Shown: positions 8,030 through 17,001, counted from the first letter of the stretch. The stretch is DNA of 64,000 nucleotides from Herpetosiphonaceae bacterium (GCA_036374795.1 DASUTC010000123.1:54416-118415); one strand, 5' to 3'. Notes: generated by a model not told the origin, from the letters alone. Numbers and translations are program-made.

Positions 8030-8614
8030 ATGAGGAATTCGCGTTTTCAACTTCCAGCGTGGGCCTTTCTCAAAGGCTTTTTACGCGAACCACGCACGGT
8101 CGGCTCGATCGCGCCGTCGTCGCGCTGGCTGGTCGGCGCTATGCTGGACGAGGCAGGCGTTGATACAGCGCAGGTGATCGCGGAGTTTGGGCCGGGCACG
8201 GGTGTGTTCACCGACGAGATCATCCGGCGCATGCAGCCCGATGCGCGCCTGCTGGTCTTCGAGGTCCATCGTCCGTTTTTCGCCAGCCTCCGCGAGCGCA
8301 TCCGCGATCCACGGGTTGAGCTGATCGCCGAATCGGCTGCCGAAGTCGGGCAGCATCTTCAGCGGCTGGGCCTGCAACAGATCGATTGTATCGTTTCGGG
8401 CCTGCCCTTCACGTCGCTGCCGCGCCCGGTGACACACGCGATTTTACAGGCGACCGCTGCCGCGCTCCGGCCCGGCGGCGTCTTCGTCACCTACCAGTAC
8501 ACGCCCGTGCTGCGCGGCCTGCTGCGCTCGTACTTCCCGACAGCGCGCATCACCCGCTACGTCCTCCGCAACATTCCACCCGCGCTCGTTTTCGTCTGCC
8601 GCAAACCGGCATGA
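8030..8614 (+). CDS. Class I SAM-dependent methyltransferase, PmtA-like
   Basis: 194 residues. It resembles bacterial phospholipid N-methyltransferases of the Rhodobacter PmtA type and related rRNA-dimethylase-like enzymes. Features are FLKGFLREPRTVGSIAPSSR at the N-terminus, the SAM-binding motif I EFGPGTGVFT, an acidic loop at VFEVHRPF, and SGLPFTSLP as the catalytic-loop motif. The substrate is probably phosphatidylethanolamine but could be another lipid. The start at 8030 is preferred because the -10 box TGGTAGAAT overlaps the in-frame ATG at 8012. The stop overlaps the next start (ATGA), so it is translationally coupled to the mannosyltransferase-like gene. Confidence 0.75.
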   Translation: MRNSRFQLPAWAFLKGFLREPRTVGSIAPSSRWLVGAMLDEAGVDTAQVIAEFGPGTGVFTDEIIRRMQPDARLLVFEVHRPFFASLRERIRDPRVELIAESAAEVGQHLQRLGLQQIDCIVSGLPFTSLPRPVTHAILQATAAALRPGGVFVTYQYTPVLRGLLRSYFPTARITRYVLRNIPPALVFVCRKPA

Positions 8615-10224
8615 CCACGCCGCTACCAGATACGGATCGAGCCGAGCAGGCGGATTGGCAAAATCTCCTGCGCTTCGCGATGATCCTCGTCAGTATGCTG
8701 GCACTGTACGCGGCGCTGACTTCGCTATTCGCGCTGCCCACATTCCTCCCCAGGGCGCGCGTCACGATCGGCACCGTGACCAACCGTTCGGCGGCGGGCG
8801 CGACCCTGCTGGCGATCACCGGAATCGCACTCTACGCGCTGTATATCAGCGGATTCTTACTCCTCTGGCGCAGCCCGCCGCGCCAGGCGATGCGGCTGAT
8901 CTGGAGCGGCGCGATCCTGGCATCCGCGCTGCTGATCTGGGCCTATCCCGTTACGTCAACCGATCTCTTCGACTATCAGTTTCGCTCGCGCATGGCCGTG
9001 GTCTACGGAGCGAATCCGTATCTCGCGCTGCCAAATCAGTTTAAAAATGATCCGTTTTTTCGCTACTTAGGATGGCCCAACGCGCCATCGGCGTACGGAC
9101 CGCTCTGGGAAGATCTAAGCTGGCTGCTGGTCTGGCTCGGCGGCAGCTCGCTGCTGCGCAACATCCTGCTCTACAAGCTCCTGGCGGTCGCGGCGCATCT
9201 TCTGAGCGGCGCTGTGCTCTGCGCGATCGTGCGCGACTCGCGCTGGAAGGTGCTGGGCGCGTTCATCTGGCTGTGGAGCCCGCTCGCGCTGTGGGAGTTT
9301 GCGGCGGTCGGGCACAACGACGGCCTGCTGGTGCTGGCGCTGCTGCTGGCGCTCTGGGCCGTGCAGCATAACCGACATTGGACGGCGGTGCTGGCGCTGA
9401 CCGGCGGCGCGCTGCTCAAGTTTTTACCGGCGATCTTTCTGCCGCTGGTTGTGCTGCACTGGATGCAGCGCCAGCCGACGTGGCGCAGACGGGGGGTGGT
9501 TTTTGGGGCTGCGCTACTCTTGTTTTTCATCCCGCTGGCGCTGCTGTACGCGCCCTACTGGGATCTGCCAGCGACATTTGCCCAGCTCGATCTCGGCGGC
9601 AAGCTCGGCGCGATCTGGCAAGGCCGGGTCAAAACGCTGCGCAACTTGATCGTTCGAGAAGGCTTTTTGAACGCCTCGCCGCTGGCGGTGATGAGCTACC
9701 TGCTGCGCGAGGCCCGCAGCCTGGCCGCGATCAACGCGATCCTGAGGTGGCTAAGCCTGCCGCAAGCCACCGCCGACGACGTGCGCGCTGCGGTCAGCTC
9801 GCTTGGCAGCGCTCTCCTCGGCATCGGCCTGATCTGGCAGTGCTGGCATGTCTGGTATCGACAGCGCGAGATGCAGCCGGCCTTCTTTGGCCTGCTGCTG
9901 TGGTACGTGCTCTGCGCCAGCCAGTGGTTCCAGCCCTGGTATATTCTCTGGCCGCTGGCGATCTTCGCGCTCCGGCCCAACCGTGCGGCGTTCGGCTGGC
10001 TGACGGCGTGGATGATGATGGCGCAGGCCAGCTATCTGCTGCAATACATCATCCTGCCAAACCTGCGCCTCAGCGGACAATCGCTGCAAGCACAGGTGTA
10101 CTACCTGTGGTTAATCTACCTGCTGCCGCTGATCGTCTGGCTCGTGAGCTGGCGCGCAGCCCAAAGAAAAAGCCAACGCTCAGCGCAATCGCGCGAGCCG
10201 TTGGCAACAGCGGCAGACTCCTGA
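8611..10224 (+). CDS. GT-C fold glycosyltransferase, MptB-like
   Basis: 537 residues with about a dozen membrane helices. It belongs to the polyprenol-phosphate-mannose-dependent glycosyltransferases related to mycobacterial MptA/MptB. The extracytoplasmic loop after the first helices carries the acidic motif of GT-C enzymes and the typical STDLFDYQFRSR ... YGANPYLALP sequence, then AYGPLWEDLSWL and WEFAAVGHNDGLL. It should transfer a sugar from a lipid carrier to a glycolipid or wall polymer on the outer face of the membrane. It overlaps the lipid methyltransferase by 4 nt, which suggests a shared lipid or envelope pathway. Donor and acceptor are not known. Confidence 0.8.
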   Translation: MTTPLPDTDRAEQADWQNLLRFAMILVSMLALYAALTSLFALPTFLPRARVTIGTVTNRSAAGATLLAITGIALYALYISGFLLLWRSPPRQAMRLIWSGAILASALLIWAYPVTSTDLFDYQFRSRMAVVYGANPYLALPNQFKNDPFFRYLGWPNAPSAYGPLWEDLSWLLVWLGGSSLLRNILLYKLLAVAAHLLSGAVLCAIVRDSRWKVLGAFIWLWSPLALWEFAAVGHNDGLLVLALLLALWAVQHNRHWTAVLALTGGALLKFLPAIFLPLVVLHWMQRQPTWRRRGVVFGAALLLFFIPLALLYAPYWDLPATFAQLDLGGKLGAIWQGRVKTLRNLIVREGFLNASPLAVMSYLLREARSLAAINAILRWLSLPQATADDVRAAVSSLGSALLGIGLIWQCWHVWYRQREMQPAFFGLLLWYVLCASQWFQPWYILWPLAIFALRPNRAAFGWLTAWMMMAQASYLLQYIILPNLRLSGQSLQAQVYYLWLIYLLPLIVWLVSWRAAQRKSQRSAQSREPLATAADS

Positions 10225-10294
10225 TCTCGCTCCCTGCTCCATCGATCACTACAAACTCGTTCGCTACACGCAAAGCTGCAAGAAGCCGAGAAGC

Positions 10295-10837
10295 TTACCG
10301 GCGATTCTTCTCGTATGCCGCGCGCTCCTCAGGCTGGATCAGCCGGAAGCTGCCGCCCTCGTTGATGTAGATAATCTCTTCGTTCTTGACGCTGATCACC
10401 AGATCGAGGTCGGCGTCGGTGTTGACGCTTTGGAGGTTGAGGCGGACCGGCGTGAGATCTTCGTTGGCGCCAAAGAGGTACGGCCCCGTGAGCGTGCGCG
10501 TCTGGGTAGCGTCGCCGCCGGGGATTTCAAAGACGACCACGCGACGGTTGAGGTTCATCGCGACGAACTGCGTGGGCACGCCCGCGCTCTCGTTGTGGCC
10601 GACGAAGCCGGAGAGTTGCATCGTCCGGGGCCGACCGTAGCGGAAGTCGTCGAGCTTGATACGGCCCCAGGTGATCACGCTGTTGCCAACCAGCACGACC
10701 GCGACGATGCAGAGGAGCACGGTCAGGCCGTACGGCGCACGCGACAATGAGTGATAGCTGCGCGTCATCGTGATCGGCTGCGTAACCTGTCGTCGAAACG
10801 TACCTGTGGTGTGAAGATCGCGACTCGTAACGGCCAT
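10295..10837 (-). CDS. Membrane-anchored hypothetical protein
   Basis: 180 residues from the ATG at 10837, with GGAAGGAG upstream; the longer in-frame start has no ribosome site and lies inside the promoter. One membrane helix (about residues 38-58, LTVLLCIVAVVLVGNSVITW) follows a basic cytoplasmic N-terminus. The rest is an extracytoplasmic beta-rich domain with GFVGHNESAGVPTQFVAMNL and DADLDLVISVKNEEIIYINE. The pattern of describing a quantity and its gradient resembles propeller-type secreted proteins, but no family is recognised. The promoter is excellent. Confidence 0.7.
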   Translation of the reverse strand: MAVTSRDLHTTGTFRRQVTQPITMTRSYHSLSRAPYGLTVLLCIVAVVLVGNSVITWGRIKLDDFRYGRPRTMQLSGFVGHNESAGVPTQFVAMNLNRRVVVFEIPGGDATQTRTLTGPYLFGANEDLTPVRLNLQSVNTDADLDLVISVKNEEIIYINEGGSFRLIQPEERAAYEKNRR

Positions 10838-10892
10838 GACCAGGCTCCTTCCTAGGGTTGTGATGTGCGAACAGATGTTTGATCGTGACGCC

Positions 10893-10921
10893 AGTATAGT
10901 ATGAACGTTTGTTCTAGTCAA
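10893..10921 (-). promoter_or_regulatory. Near-consensus sigma-A promoter
   Basis: On the minus strand TTGACT (10916-10921) and TATACT (10893-10898) are separated by exactly 17 bp, upstream of the membrane-anchored hypothetical gene. Confidence 0.75.
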
Positions 10922-11018
10922 GCCCCGAATCGCCTTAAAACGAACACCAGTGCTAACTCTTAATCTTCCCGTTAACTTCGCGGCTGATATGCTGCTCTGG
11001 CCGTCCCGGCATATCGTT

Positions 11019-11027
11019 TGCTATAGT
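11019..11027 (+). promoter_or_regulatory. Extended -10 promoter of the rhomboid gene
   Basis: TGCTATAGT lies 37 bp before the ATG at 11065. No clear -35 is seen, as expected for extended -10 promoters. Confidence 0.5.
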
Positions 11028-11064
11028 GATCGACAAAGCGCCACGATTAAGGATAGGTAGAGCG

Positions 11065-11787
11065 ATGTTTCCCATCGGCGATCAGAATCGGCATGGACAT
11101 ATCACGCCCGTCATCAACTACATCTTGATCGCGCTGAATATCGCGGTCTTTTTGTACCAGATCACGCTGCCGGACCCGCAGACGGCGCGCTCATGCGCCG
11201 AGGCTGCGGCGGCGACGGTGCAGGGGTTTGTCTGTCAGTATGGCGTGATTCCCGCCGAGGTCATGGGCGGGCAAGATCTCTTCACGCTGCTGACCTCGAT
11301 GTTCGTCCACGGAGGCTGGGCGCATATCATCGGCAATATGATGTTTCTCTGGGTCTTCGGCGATAACGTAGAGGATGCCTTCGGGCACCTGGGCTACCTG
11401 GTCTTCTATCTGGTGACGGGCCTGGCTGCCAGCGCCGCGCATATCTTTCTCAACACAGGATCGGGTATTCCCAGCGTAGGAGCCAGCGGCGCGATCTCAG
11501 GCGTGCTCGGCGCGTACATCGTCTTCTTCGGCGGCAATCCCATTCGGGTGCTGATCGGCTACTTTATCACGGTGGTACCCGCCTGGATCATGATTGGCCT
11601 GTGGGCTGCCCAGCAGTTCATCGCCACCTACGGCTCGATCGCCGCCACCGATCAGACCGATGGCGGCGTGGCCTACGCGGCGCACGCTGGCGGCTTCGTG
11701 GCGGGGCTGGTGCTGGGGATCGCCCTGCGCGGCACGGTGGGACAGCCGGAGCAGCGGCCTGCATCCAGGCGCGGCAGATTTGCGTAA
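11065..11787 (+). CDS. Rhomboid family intramembrane serine protease
   Basis: 240 residues with six or more membrane helices. Rhomboids cleave membrane proteins within or near the bilayer. The catalytic dyad is visible: Ser141 in GASGAISGVLGAY and His207 in AAHAGGFVAGLVLG. The loop motif HGGWAHIIGNMMFLWVFGDN is the usual conserved L1/TM2 region. I start at MFPIGDQN (11065), the common N-terminus of this subgroup, instead of the upstream ATG at 11026. It precedes a second membrane protease on the same strand by about 60 bp. Confidence 0.93.
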   Translation: MFPIGDQNRHGHITPVINYILIALNIAVFLYQITLPDPQTARSCAEAAAATVQGFVCQYGVIPAEVMGGQDLFTLLTSMFVHGGWAHIIGNMMFLWVFGDNVEDAFGHLGYLVFYLVTGLAASAAHIFLNTGSGIPSVGASGAISGVLGAYIVFFGGNPIRVLIGYFITVVPAWIMIGLWAAQQFIATYGSIAATDQTDGGVAYAAHAGGFVAGLVLGIALRGTVGQPEQRPASRRGRFA

Positions 11788-11849
11788 GATTCAATGCACG
11801 CATACAATGAGGCCAGCGTAGCCGTTTGCAGACGTGCGGAGGAACAAAA

Positions 11850-12560
11850 ATGTTTTTCTTAGACCCGATGTATTTTGTATTCGCGCTACCCGCGATGTTC
11901 TTCGCGATGTGGGCACAGTACAAAGTAAAGTCAACCTTCAGCAAATACTCGGAAGTGCCCAATATGCGCAACATCAGCGGGCTGGAGGTCGCGCAGGTCT
12001 TGATGCGCAATGAGGGGCTGGACTATTTGCAGGTCCATCGCGTTCCCGGCGATCTAACGGACTTCTACGATCCGCGCAATAAATCGATCAACCTGTCGCA
12101 GGGCTCGACGCAGAAGCCATCGGTAGCCGCTCTGGCGATCGTCGCGCACGAGCTGGGCCATGCCGTGCAGGACCGCGAGGGCTACCTGTGGATGCGCGCC
12201 CGATCAAGCATCGTCGGCATCGCCAACATTGGCTCGAACCTGGGCGTGATGCTCTTCTTCATCGGCCTGCTGCTTGGCGCGGCGCGTGGCGGCGAGCTTG
12301 GCTTTAGCATCGCCGTGCTGGGCACCTTGCTCTTCGCCGGAGCGGTCGCCTTCACGCTGGTCACGCTGCCGGTCGAGCTGAACGCCTCCAGCCGCGCGCG
12401 CCAAATGCTGATGCGCAACGGCCTGATCTCAACGCAGGAGGCCGAGGGCGTGTCGAAGATGCTGAACGCCGCCGCGCTGACGTACGTCGCAGCCGCCGCG
12501 CAGGCCGTATCGCAACTGCTGTACTTCGCCATGATCCTGTTCGGCGGTCGGCGCGAGTAA
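11850..12560 (+). CDS. Zinc metallopeptidase, YugP family
   Basis: 236 residues, a membrane-embedded zinc peptidase (Zn_peptidase_2). It shows an N-terminal helix (MYFVFALPAMFFAMWAQYKV), the YSEVPNMRNISGLEVAQ segment, and the zinc site HELGH with His100, Glu101 and His104 inside AIVAHELGHAVQDREGY. Two further helices follow, then PVELNASSRARQML. The ATG at 11850 has CGGAGGAAC before it. A GC-rich terminator follows. Substrates of this family are poorly known. Confidence 0.9.
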   Translation: MFFLDPMYFVFALPAMFFAMWAQYKVKSTFSKYSEVPNMRNISGLEVAQVLMRNEGLDYLQVHRVPGDLTDFYDPRNKSINLSQGSTQKPSVAALAIVAHELGHAVQDREGYLWMRARSSIVGIANIGSNLGVMLFFIGLLLGAARGGELGFSIAVLGTLLFAGAVAFTLVTLPVELNASSRARQMLMRNGLISTQEAEGVSKMLNAAALTYVAAAAQAVSQLLYFAMILFGGRRE

Positions 12561-12580
12561 TCTACGATCGGACAGCCAGA

Positions 12581-12610
12581 AAACGGGTCGCCTGCGGGCG
12601 GCCTGTTTTT
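12581..12610 (+). terminator. Terminator after the YugP-type peptidase
   Basis: ACGGGTCGCC and GGCGGCCTGT form a 10-bp stem with two G-T pairs around a 4-nt loop, followed by TTTT. Confidence 0.8.
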
Positions 12611-12749
12611 GTGCCCGCGATTTGCCAGCTTGACGGGTTGGGTAGTACGATGGAGCTATCGCCGCGCACGCCAGCATGGAGTATCGCGCAAATCGTTGCA
12701 TGCTACTTGCTACAAGCGGCTGTGGCAGAATAGCATCAAAGGAGTATGC

Positions 12750-12881
12750 ATGGAACAGGATACCAAGCGGCAGATTGTCTATGGCCTGCTCAGCCTGATT
12801 CTCACCGCCATTGCCACGCGGCTTGCCGTATATCTCACCAACAAGATTTTAGGCGAGCCTGAGGGAGAGGCGATCGTCTAA
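12750..12881 (+). CDS. 43-residue single-helix membrane protein
   Basis: A tiny gene with a strong AAAGGAG site 5 bp before its ATG. The protein starts MEQDTKRQIVYGLLSLIL, has one membrane helix (about residues 10-32) and a short charged tail KILGEPEGEAIV. It is flanked by its own terminators on both sides, so it is an independent unit. No family is recognised. Confidence 0.7.
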   Translation: MEQDTKRQIVYGLLSLILTAIATRLAVYLTNKILGEPEGEAIV

Positions 12882-12902
12882 GCGGTGGCTCACCCGCAGG
12901 AG

Positions 12903-12933
12903 CGCCTGCTCCAGCCGGAGCAGGCGTTTGCGT
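12903..12933 (+). terminator. Terminator after the 43-residue gene
   Basis: A perfect 10-bp stem CGCCTGCTCC/GGAGCAGGCG with a 4-nt loop is followed by TTTGCGTTGT. Confidence 0.8.
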
Positions 12934-13011
12934 TGTCCTGGCCCGTGAATTGCAATCAGGTCGATCGGAGCAGTGCGCTCTGTAACCGATCATGTTGCCC
13001 TGGACACGCCT

Positions 13012-14304
13012 ATGCAAGCCGCATCGCCGACAACCCTTCCAGCCGCGCCGCGTCGCTGGTATGCCCGACGTGTGATCGTCGCAACGCTCATCGTGTTGCT
13101 GGTCGCTGTCGGGTTTTACCTGCTCTATCGCTTCTCGAACGTCCTGTTCGTGCTCTTTGTCGCCGCCGTGTTTGCCACCGCGATCCGCCCCAACGTCCTG
13201 TGGATGGAGCGCCATCATATTCCGCAGCCGCTTGGTATTCTGCTGATGTACGCGCTGGTGGGCCTGGTGACAGCGGGCGTGCTGCGCCTGCTCACGCCGC
13301 TGCTGATCACGCAGGCGACGACGCTCTCCACGGACTTACCGACGTACTACGCCAATTTTCGCGAATGGCTTGGCAGCGCCCCGGTCTTTCTGATACGCAG
13401 ACTGGCGGCGCAGCTTCCACCTGAGCTAAGCCTGAGCCTGGGACCAGCGCCGCAGGATAGCGACAAAGTCGCCGCCGTCGCTCAGGCGGTGGCGATCGTT
13501 CGCGGCGTGGGCTGGAGTATGTTCGGCCTGGTGGCGATTGGCTTGATCAGCTACTTCTGGATCGTCGACCGCGAGCAGATCGTGCGGGCCGCGCTGCTGG
13601 TCGTGCCCCTCGACCAGCGAGACACGGCGCATGAGATCTGGGATGTGCTGGAAGAAAAAGTAGGCGCGTTCGTGCGCGGCCAGGCGCTGCTCTGCGTGTC
13701 GATCGGCATTCTGTCGGCGATTGCCTTTATCGGCATCGGCGTGCCCAACGCGGTCTTGCTCGCGGTGCTGGCCGGAGTCTTAGAGGCGGTACCCTACATC
13801 GGGCCGATCGCGACGGCAGTACTGGCGATCAGCATTACGCTGGCGCAATCGCCGGAAAAGATCTGGTGGGTGATCGGCGCGTGCATCCTGATTCAGCAGG
13901 TCGAAAATGCGGTCCTTGTGCCACGGATCATGGATCGCACCGTCGGCGTCAATGCGGTAGTGACGCTGCTGGCGATTGCAGCCTTTGGGACGCTGCTGGG
14001 CGTGAGCGGCGCGATCATGGCGATCCCGCTGGCGGTGATCATCCAGGTGTTGGTCGAGCGCCTCCTCTTCGACGCGCCAGCGCCGCCCGCCGCAGAGATC
14101 ATCGGACGCGATCAGATCGCCCTGCTGCGCTACCAGGCCCAGGATCTCGCCAACGATTTGCGCGAGCGGATACGCGAACATGACGATACCGAGGACGATT
14201 ACATCCTTGAAGAAGATCTGGAAGCGGTCGTCGGCGAGGTCGATCAACTGCTGCAAACGATCAGACAGCCAGAAGCGCCTGAGGCTACCGGTCAACCGGC
14301 ATAA
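13012..14304 (+). CDS. AI-2E family transporter (first of a tandem pair)
   Basis: 430 residues from the ATG at 13012; a GTG at 12973 is possible, but its GGAG is too close. The protein has about eight helices and the family features: paired N-terminal helices, a large loop (ITQATTLSTDLPTYYANFRE), then ISYFWIVDREQIVRAAL and GVLEAVPYIGPIATAVLAIS, followed by GVSGAIMAIPLAVIIQVLVE. The family (AI-2E, UPF0118) includes proposed AI-2 exporters and Na+/H+ antiporters, so the substrate is open. The C-terminus is a charged cytoplasmic tail rich in Asp/Glu. A paralogue follows directly. Confidence 0.88.
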   Translation: MQAASPTTLPAAPRRWYARRVIVATLIVLLVAVGFYLLYRFSNVLFVLFVAAVFATAIRPNVLWMERHHIPQPLGILLMYALVGLVTAGVLRLLTPLLITQATTLSTDLPTYYANFREWLGSAPVFLIRRLAAQLPPELSLSLGPAPQDSDKVAAVAQAVAIVRGVGWSMFGLVAIGLISYFWIVDREQIVRAALLVVPLDQRDTAHEIWDVLEEKVGAFVRGQALLCVSIGILSAIAFIGIGVPNAVLLAVLAGVLEAVPYIGPIATAVLAISITLAQSPEKIWWVIGACILIQQVENAVLVPRIMDRTVGVNAVVTLLAIAAFGTLLGVSGAIMAIPLAVIIQVLVERLLFDAPAPPAAEIIGRDQIALLRYQAQDLANDLRERIREHDDTEDDYILEEDLEAVVGEVDQLLQTIRQPEAPEATGQPA

Positions 14305-14305
14305 G

Positions 14306-14395
14306 GAAGAACAAAGAACAAACGGAGAACCAAGAGCCGGAAACTTTGAACTCGGAACTCGAAACAAACTTTGAACTCGGAACTCGGAACGCAAA
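14306..14395. repeat. Intergenic low-complexity block (GAACAAAGAACAAAC / GAACTCGGAACTC)
   Basis: About 90 bp of A/G/C-rich near-repeats fill the gap between the two AI-2E genes, including two copies of AAACTTTGAACTCGGAACTC. It shares vocabulary with the blocks near 26.0, 37.8, 48.8 and 60.7 kb. Confidence 0.7.
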
Positions 14396-14404
14396 GCGAT
14401 ACCT

Positions 14405-15709
14405 ATGCAAACAGTCGAAAGAATATCCTATAAGCGCATCGCGGGCTACACGGCGCTGGTACTGGCGACAGTAGCGGTCGCCTATCTAACGTATCAGTTG
14501 AGCGAAGTCGTGCTGCTGTTCGTGCTGTCAATCATCGTGGCCGCTGCGCTGCGAGCGCCGATGCTGTGGCTTCAGCAGCGGCGTATTCCGCGCAGCATCG
14601 CGATTTTGCTGCTCTACCTGCTGATGCTGGCGATCTTGAGCGGCGCGATCGTGATCGTGGGGCAGCCGCTCGTCGAGGAGCTCCGCATCGCGGGAGAGCG
14701 CTTCCCGCTGCGCTACGATGCGCTGCTGACAAGCTGGCAGAACAGCGACCAGGAGTGGCAGCAGGCCATCGCCGGGATGCTGCCGCATACCAGCGTGGTG
14801 ATCAACAGCATCGGCCAGCGCGGCTCGCAGCAGATCGCCTATCAGGTTGTCGGATTATCCTATGGGATCGCCAACGTGGTGATCTCGCTGCTGGCAATCC
14901 TGACGCTCGCCTTTTACTGGCTGATCGACGAGGATCGTTTCGTGCGCCTGTGGCTGATGCTGCTGCAAGTTCAGCAGCGAACTGTCGCGCGGCACACCTG
15001 GCAGGACATCGAGCGACGAGTTGGCACGTTTGTGCGCTCGGAGGCGCTGCAATTCATCCTCACGCTGCTGCTGCTCTGGATCGGACTCCAGGTGCTCGGA
15101 GTGCGTTATTCCGCTACCTGGGCGGTCTTCGGCGCGCTCGTGCAGCTCATCCCGTGGGTCGGGATTCCGCTGACGCTGCTCCCGGCGATCCCGATGTTCT
15201 GGACCGATCCGCTGGCGGTGGCCCTGAGCGCGACGGCGCTGATCATCCTCGTCGGCTTCCTCATGGATCGCGTCGTCGAGCCGTGGATGGGCGTGCAGGG
15301 CATCGTCCACCCGATCGTATCGGTGGTGGCGCTGATGATCATGGGCGAGGCCGCAGGCGTGGTCGGCATGATCGTGGCGCTACCGCTGGCGGCCACGGTA
15401 CAAAGTATCCTGAGCCAGCTCGTCCAGGTCAACACCGCACCACGCACCGCAGCCGCGACACAGGCCATGCAATCGACGCAGATCCAGGATCTCCGGGCGC
15501 GGCTGGCGCGCCTGCACATGGAAGTGCCGGAGAATCACGAGGAGCAGCGCGCCCTTGAGGGCATGTTCCAGCGGCTCAACACGCTGCTCGATAAGACCGA
15601 GCAGGCGATGCAGGCGCGTGCCAGCGCATCGGAGACGCGCCGCATGGCCGACAAGACCGATCTGCGCAGCCGCATTCCGGCCATCTTCGCGCGCCACCGC
15701 CCGCGCTAG
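14405..15709 (+). CDS. AI-2E family transporter (second of a tandem pair)
   Basis: 434 residues. Same architecture as its neighbour: ALVLATVAVAYLTYQLSEVV at the start, LTLAFYWLIDEDRFVRLWLM in the middle, GALVQLIPWVGIPLTLLPAI, and GEAAGVVGMIVALPLAATVQ. The C-terminal tail is a long cytoplasmic helix-rich stretch with Arg and Gln. Sequence divergence from the first copy is large, so the duplication is old. Substrate unknown. It converges on tRNA-Leu. Confidence 0.88.
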   Translation: MQTVERISYKRIAGYTALVLATVAVAYLTYQLSEVVLLFVLSIIVAAALRAPMLWLQQRRIPRSIAILLLYLLMLAILSGAIVIVGQPLVEELRIAGERFPLRYDALLTSWQNSDQEWQQAIAGMLPHTSVVINSIGQRGSQQIAYQVVGLSYGIANVVISLLAILTLAFYWLIDEDRFVRLWLMLLQVQQRTVARHTWQDIERRVGTFVRSEALQFILTLLLLWIGLQVLGVRYSATWAVFGALVQLIPWVGIPLTLLPAIPMFWTDPLAVALSATALIILVGFLMDRVVEPWMGVQGIVHPIVSVVALMIMGEAAGVVGMIVALPLAATVQSILSQLVQVNTAPRTAAATQAMQSTQIQDLRARLARLHMEVPENHEEQRALEGMFQRLNTLLDKTEQAMQARASASETRRMADKTDLRSRIPAIFARHRPR

Positions 15710-15782
15710 GCAGCGCCGACAGGCCGGGGTGTAGGGGCGTCCTCACAGAATCCTTTTGCTTTGATGATGCGCGAGGGCAGCG

Positions 15783-15822
15783 CAAAAAAATACGCCGCAC
15801 TGCTCAACAGCAATGCGGCATA
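15783..15822 (-). terminator. Intrinsic terminator after tRNA-Leu
   Basis: On the minus strand a 13-bp stem (ATGCCGCATTGCT with AGCAGTGCGGCGT, two G-T pairs) is followed by a run of seven T, just past the tRNA CCA end. Confidence 0.9.
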
Positions 15823-15823
15823 T

Positions 15824-15909
15824 TGGTGCCGAAGGCGGGAGTCGAACCCGCACGCCCTTGCGGGCAAGGGATTTTAAGTCCCCCGCGTCTGCCATTCCGC
15901 CACTTCGGC
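15824..15909 (-). tRNA. tRNA-Leu (anticodon TAA)
   Basis: The 86-nt sequence folds as a class II tRNA. The acceptor stem is GCCGAAG/CTTCGGC and the anticodon loop CTTAAAA has anticodon TAA. A long variable arm (TGCCCGCAAGGGCG) is present, the T-loop is GGTTCGACTCC, and the CCA end is encoded (15824-15826). It reads UUA codons. An extended -10 (TGGTATAGT, 15919-15927) sits 10 bp upstream, and it lies 34 bp after the PAP2 stop on the same strand. Confidence 0.97.
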
Positions 15910-15918
15910 GCGGTGCTA

Positions 15919-15927
15919 ACTATACCA
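15919..15927 (-). promoter_or_regulatory. tRNA-Leu promoter (extended -10)
   Basis: TGGTATAGT on the minus strand would start transcription about 3 nt before the mature tRNA 5' end. Confidence 0.55.
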
Positions 15928-15943
15928 TAGCCCGTGCTGCAAT

Positions 15944-16927
15944 TCAATGCGTTGGTGCGCGCTCGTCGGCGCTTCGGACCGTCGCGGGCGGTGACGGCAC
16001 GCCCCAGATCCGGCCAAAGATCAGCGGCGCGACCAGCGTCACCCACAGCCCGATCAGCAGCGTCAGCAGCAGCTCGGCAAGATGCATATTCGGCAGCAGC
16101 GCTCCCAGGCCGAATTGCAGCGCACCAAGACCAAGCGCGCCGATTGCCAGCTTGAGGATCTGGACCGACCATGCCGCCCGCACGACAAACTTGGCGTAGC
16201 GGATGTGCGCCAGATAGCCGCTGCTGCTGCCGACCAGCAGGCCAAGCGCGCGCGTCCGGTTGAAGGTTGGATCGTCGTCGAGCGCCAGCAGCAGCGGCAC
16301 CAGCGCCAGCAGCAGCGTCAGCAGCACAAGGTTCAGCGCACGGGGGTGGAGCCGCCACAGCGAAAACAGGTAGAACGCGCCGCCCAGGAGCGCGCCGCCG
16401 ATCAGCCAGCCGCCCAGCACATCGGTCGGCCAGTGCTGCCCCAGGTACATCCGCGACAGGCCGATCAAGACGATCAGCGCCACGGCGAGCGCGGAAAACC
16501 AGCGGCGGCGCACCGTCAGCAGTAGATAGCCCCAGGCCACCAGGCTGGTCTGCGCGTGACCGCTGGGAAACGAAAAACTTTCCTCTTCGCGGCACAGTCG
16601 TGCCAGCACGGCCTGCGGATCAAAGAGCGGATCGCGCCGACAGGTCCAGACCTGCTCCGGATAGGCCGCGAACGGACGAGTGGTATAGAACAGGTATTGA
16701 TTCGAGATAAAGAGCGGGCCGAGGTCTTTGAGCATGCTGTTCAGGTAGGCCGAGATCAGCACAACGACGATGAAACGATAGCCGATCGTCGTGCTCACCC
16801 ACCAGAAAAGCAGCGGCAGTACAAACACGTAGAACTGCGTCGCGCCGATCGTGGTAATAATCTCGAAGAAGGCCGTGAGCGGCGGCGTTCGCAGGTTTTG
16901 CAGCGCGCGGATCAGCTCAATCTGCAT
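15944..16927 (-). CDS. PAP2 family membrane phosphatase
   Basis: 327 residues, ATG at 16927 with CGGAG upstream. This is a type 2 phosphatidic-acid or undecaprenyl-pyrophosphate phosphatase-like membrane protein. The three family motifs are present: a first one ending TTRPFAAYP, then FPSGHAQT (catalytic His) and SRMYLGQHWPTDVLGG (second catalytic His and Asp). The C-terminal half adds five or so helices beyond the usual core. Its substrate is probably a lipid phosphate. A membrane M28-like gene lies 74 bp upstream on the same strand. Confidence 0.9.
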   Translation of the reverse strand: MQIELIRALQNLRTPPLTAFFEIITTIGATQFYVFVLPLLFWWVSTTIGYRFIVVVLISAYLNSMLKDLGPLFISNQYLFYTTRPFAAYPEQVWTCRRDPLFDPQAVLARLCREEESFSFPSGHAQTSLVAWGYLLLTVRRRWFSALAVALIVLIGLSRMYLGQHWPTDVLGGWLIGGALLGGAFYLFSLWRLHPRALNLVLLTLLLALVPLLLALDDDPTFNRTRALGLLVGSSSGYLAHIRYAKFVVRAAWSVQILKLAIGALGLGALQFGLGALLPNMHLAELLLTLLIGLWVTLVAPLIFGRIWGVPSPPATVRSADERAPTH

Positions 16928-17001
16928 GGTGGTGTTCTCCGAAGATCGCCCGTTCGCCTGGACGACCACTGAATCCGCTCAACCGGCACATCAAACCGCG
17001 A

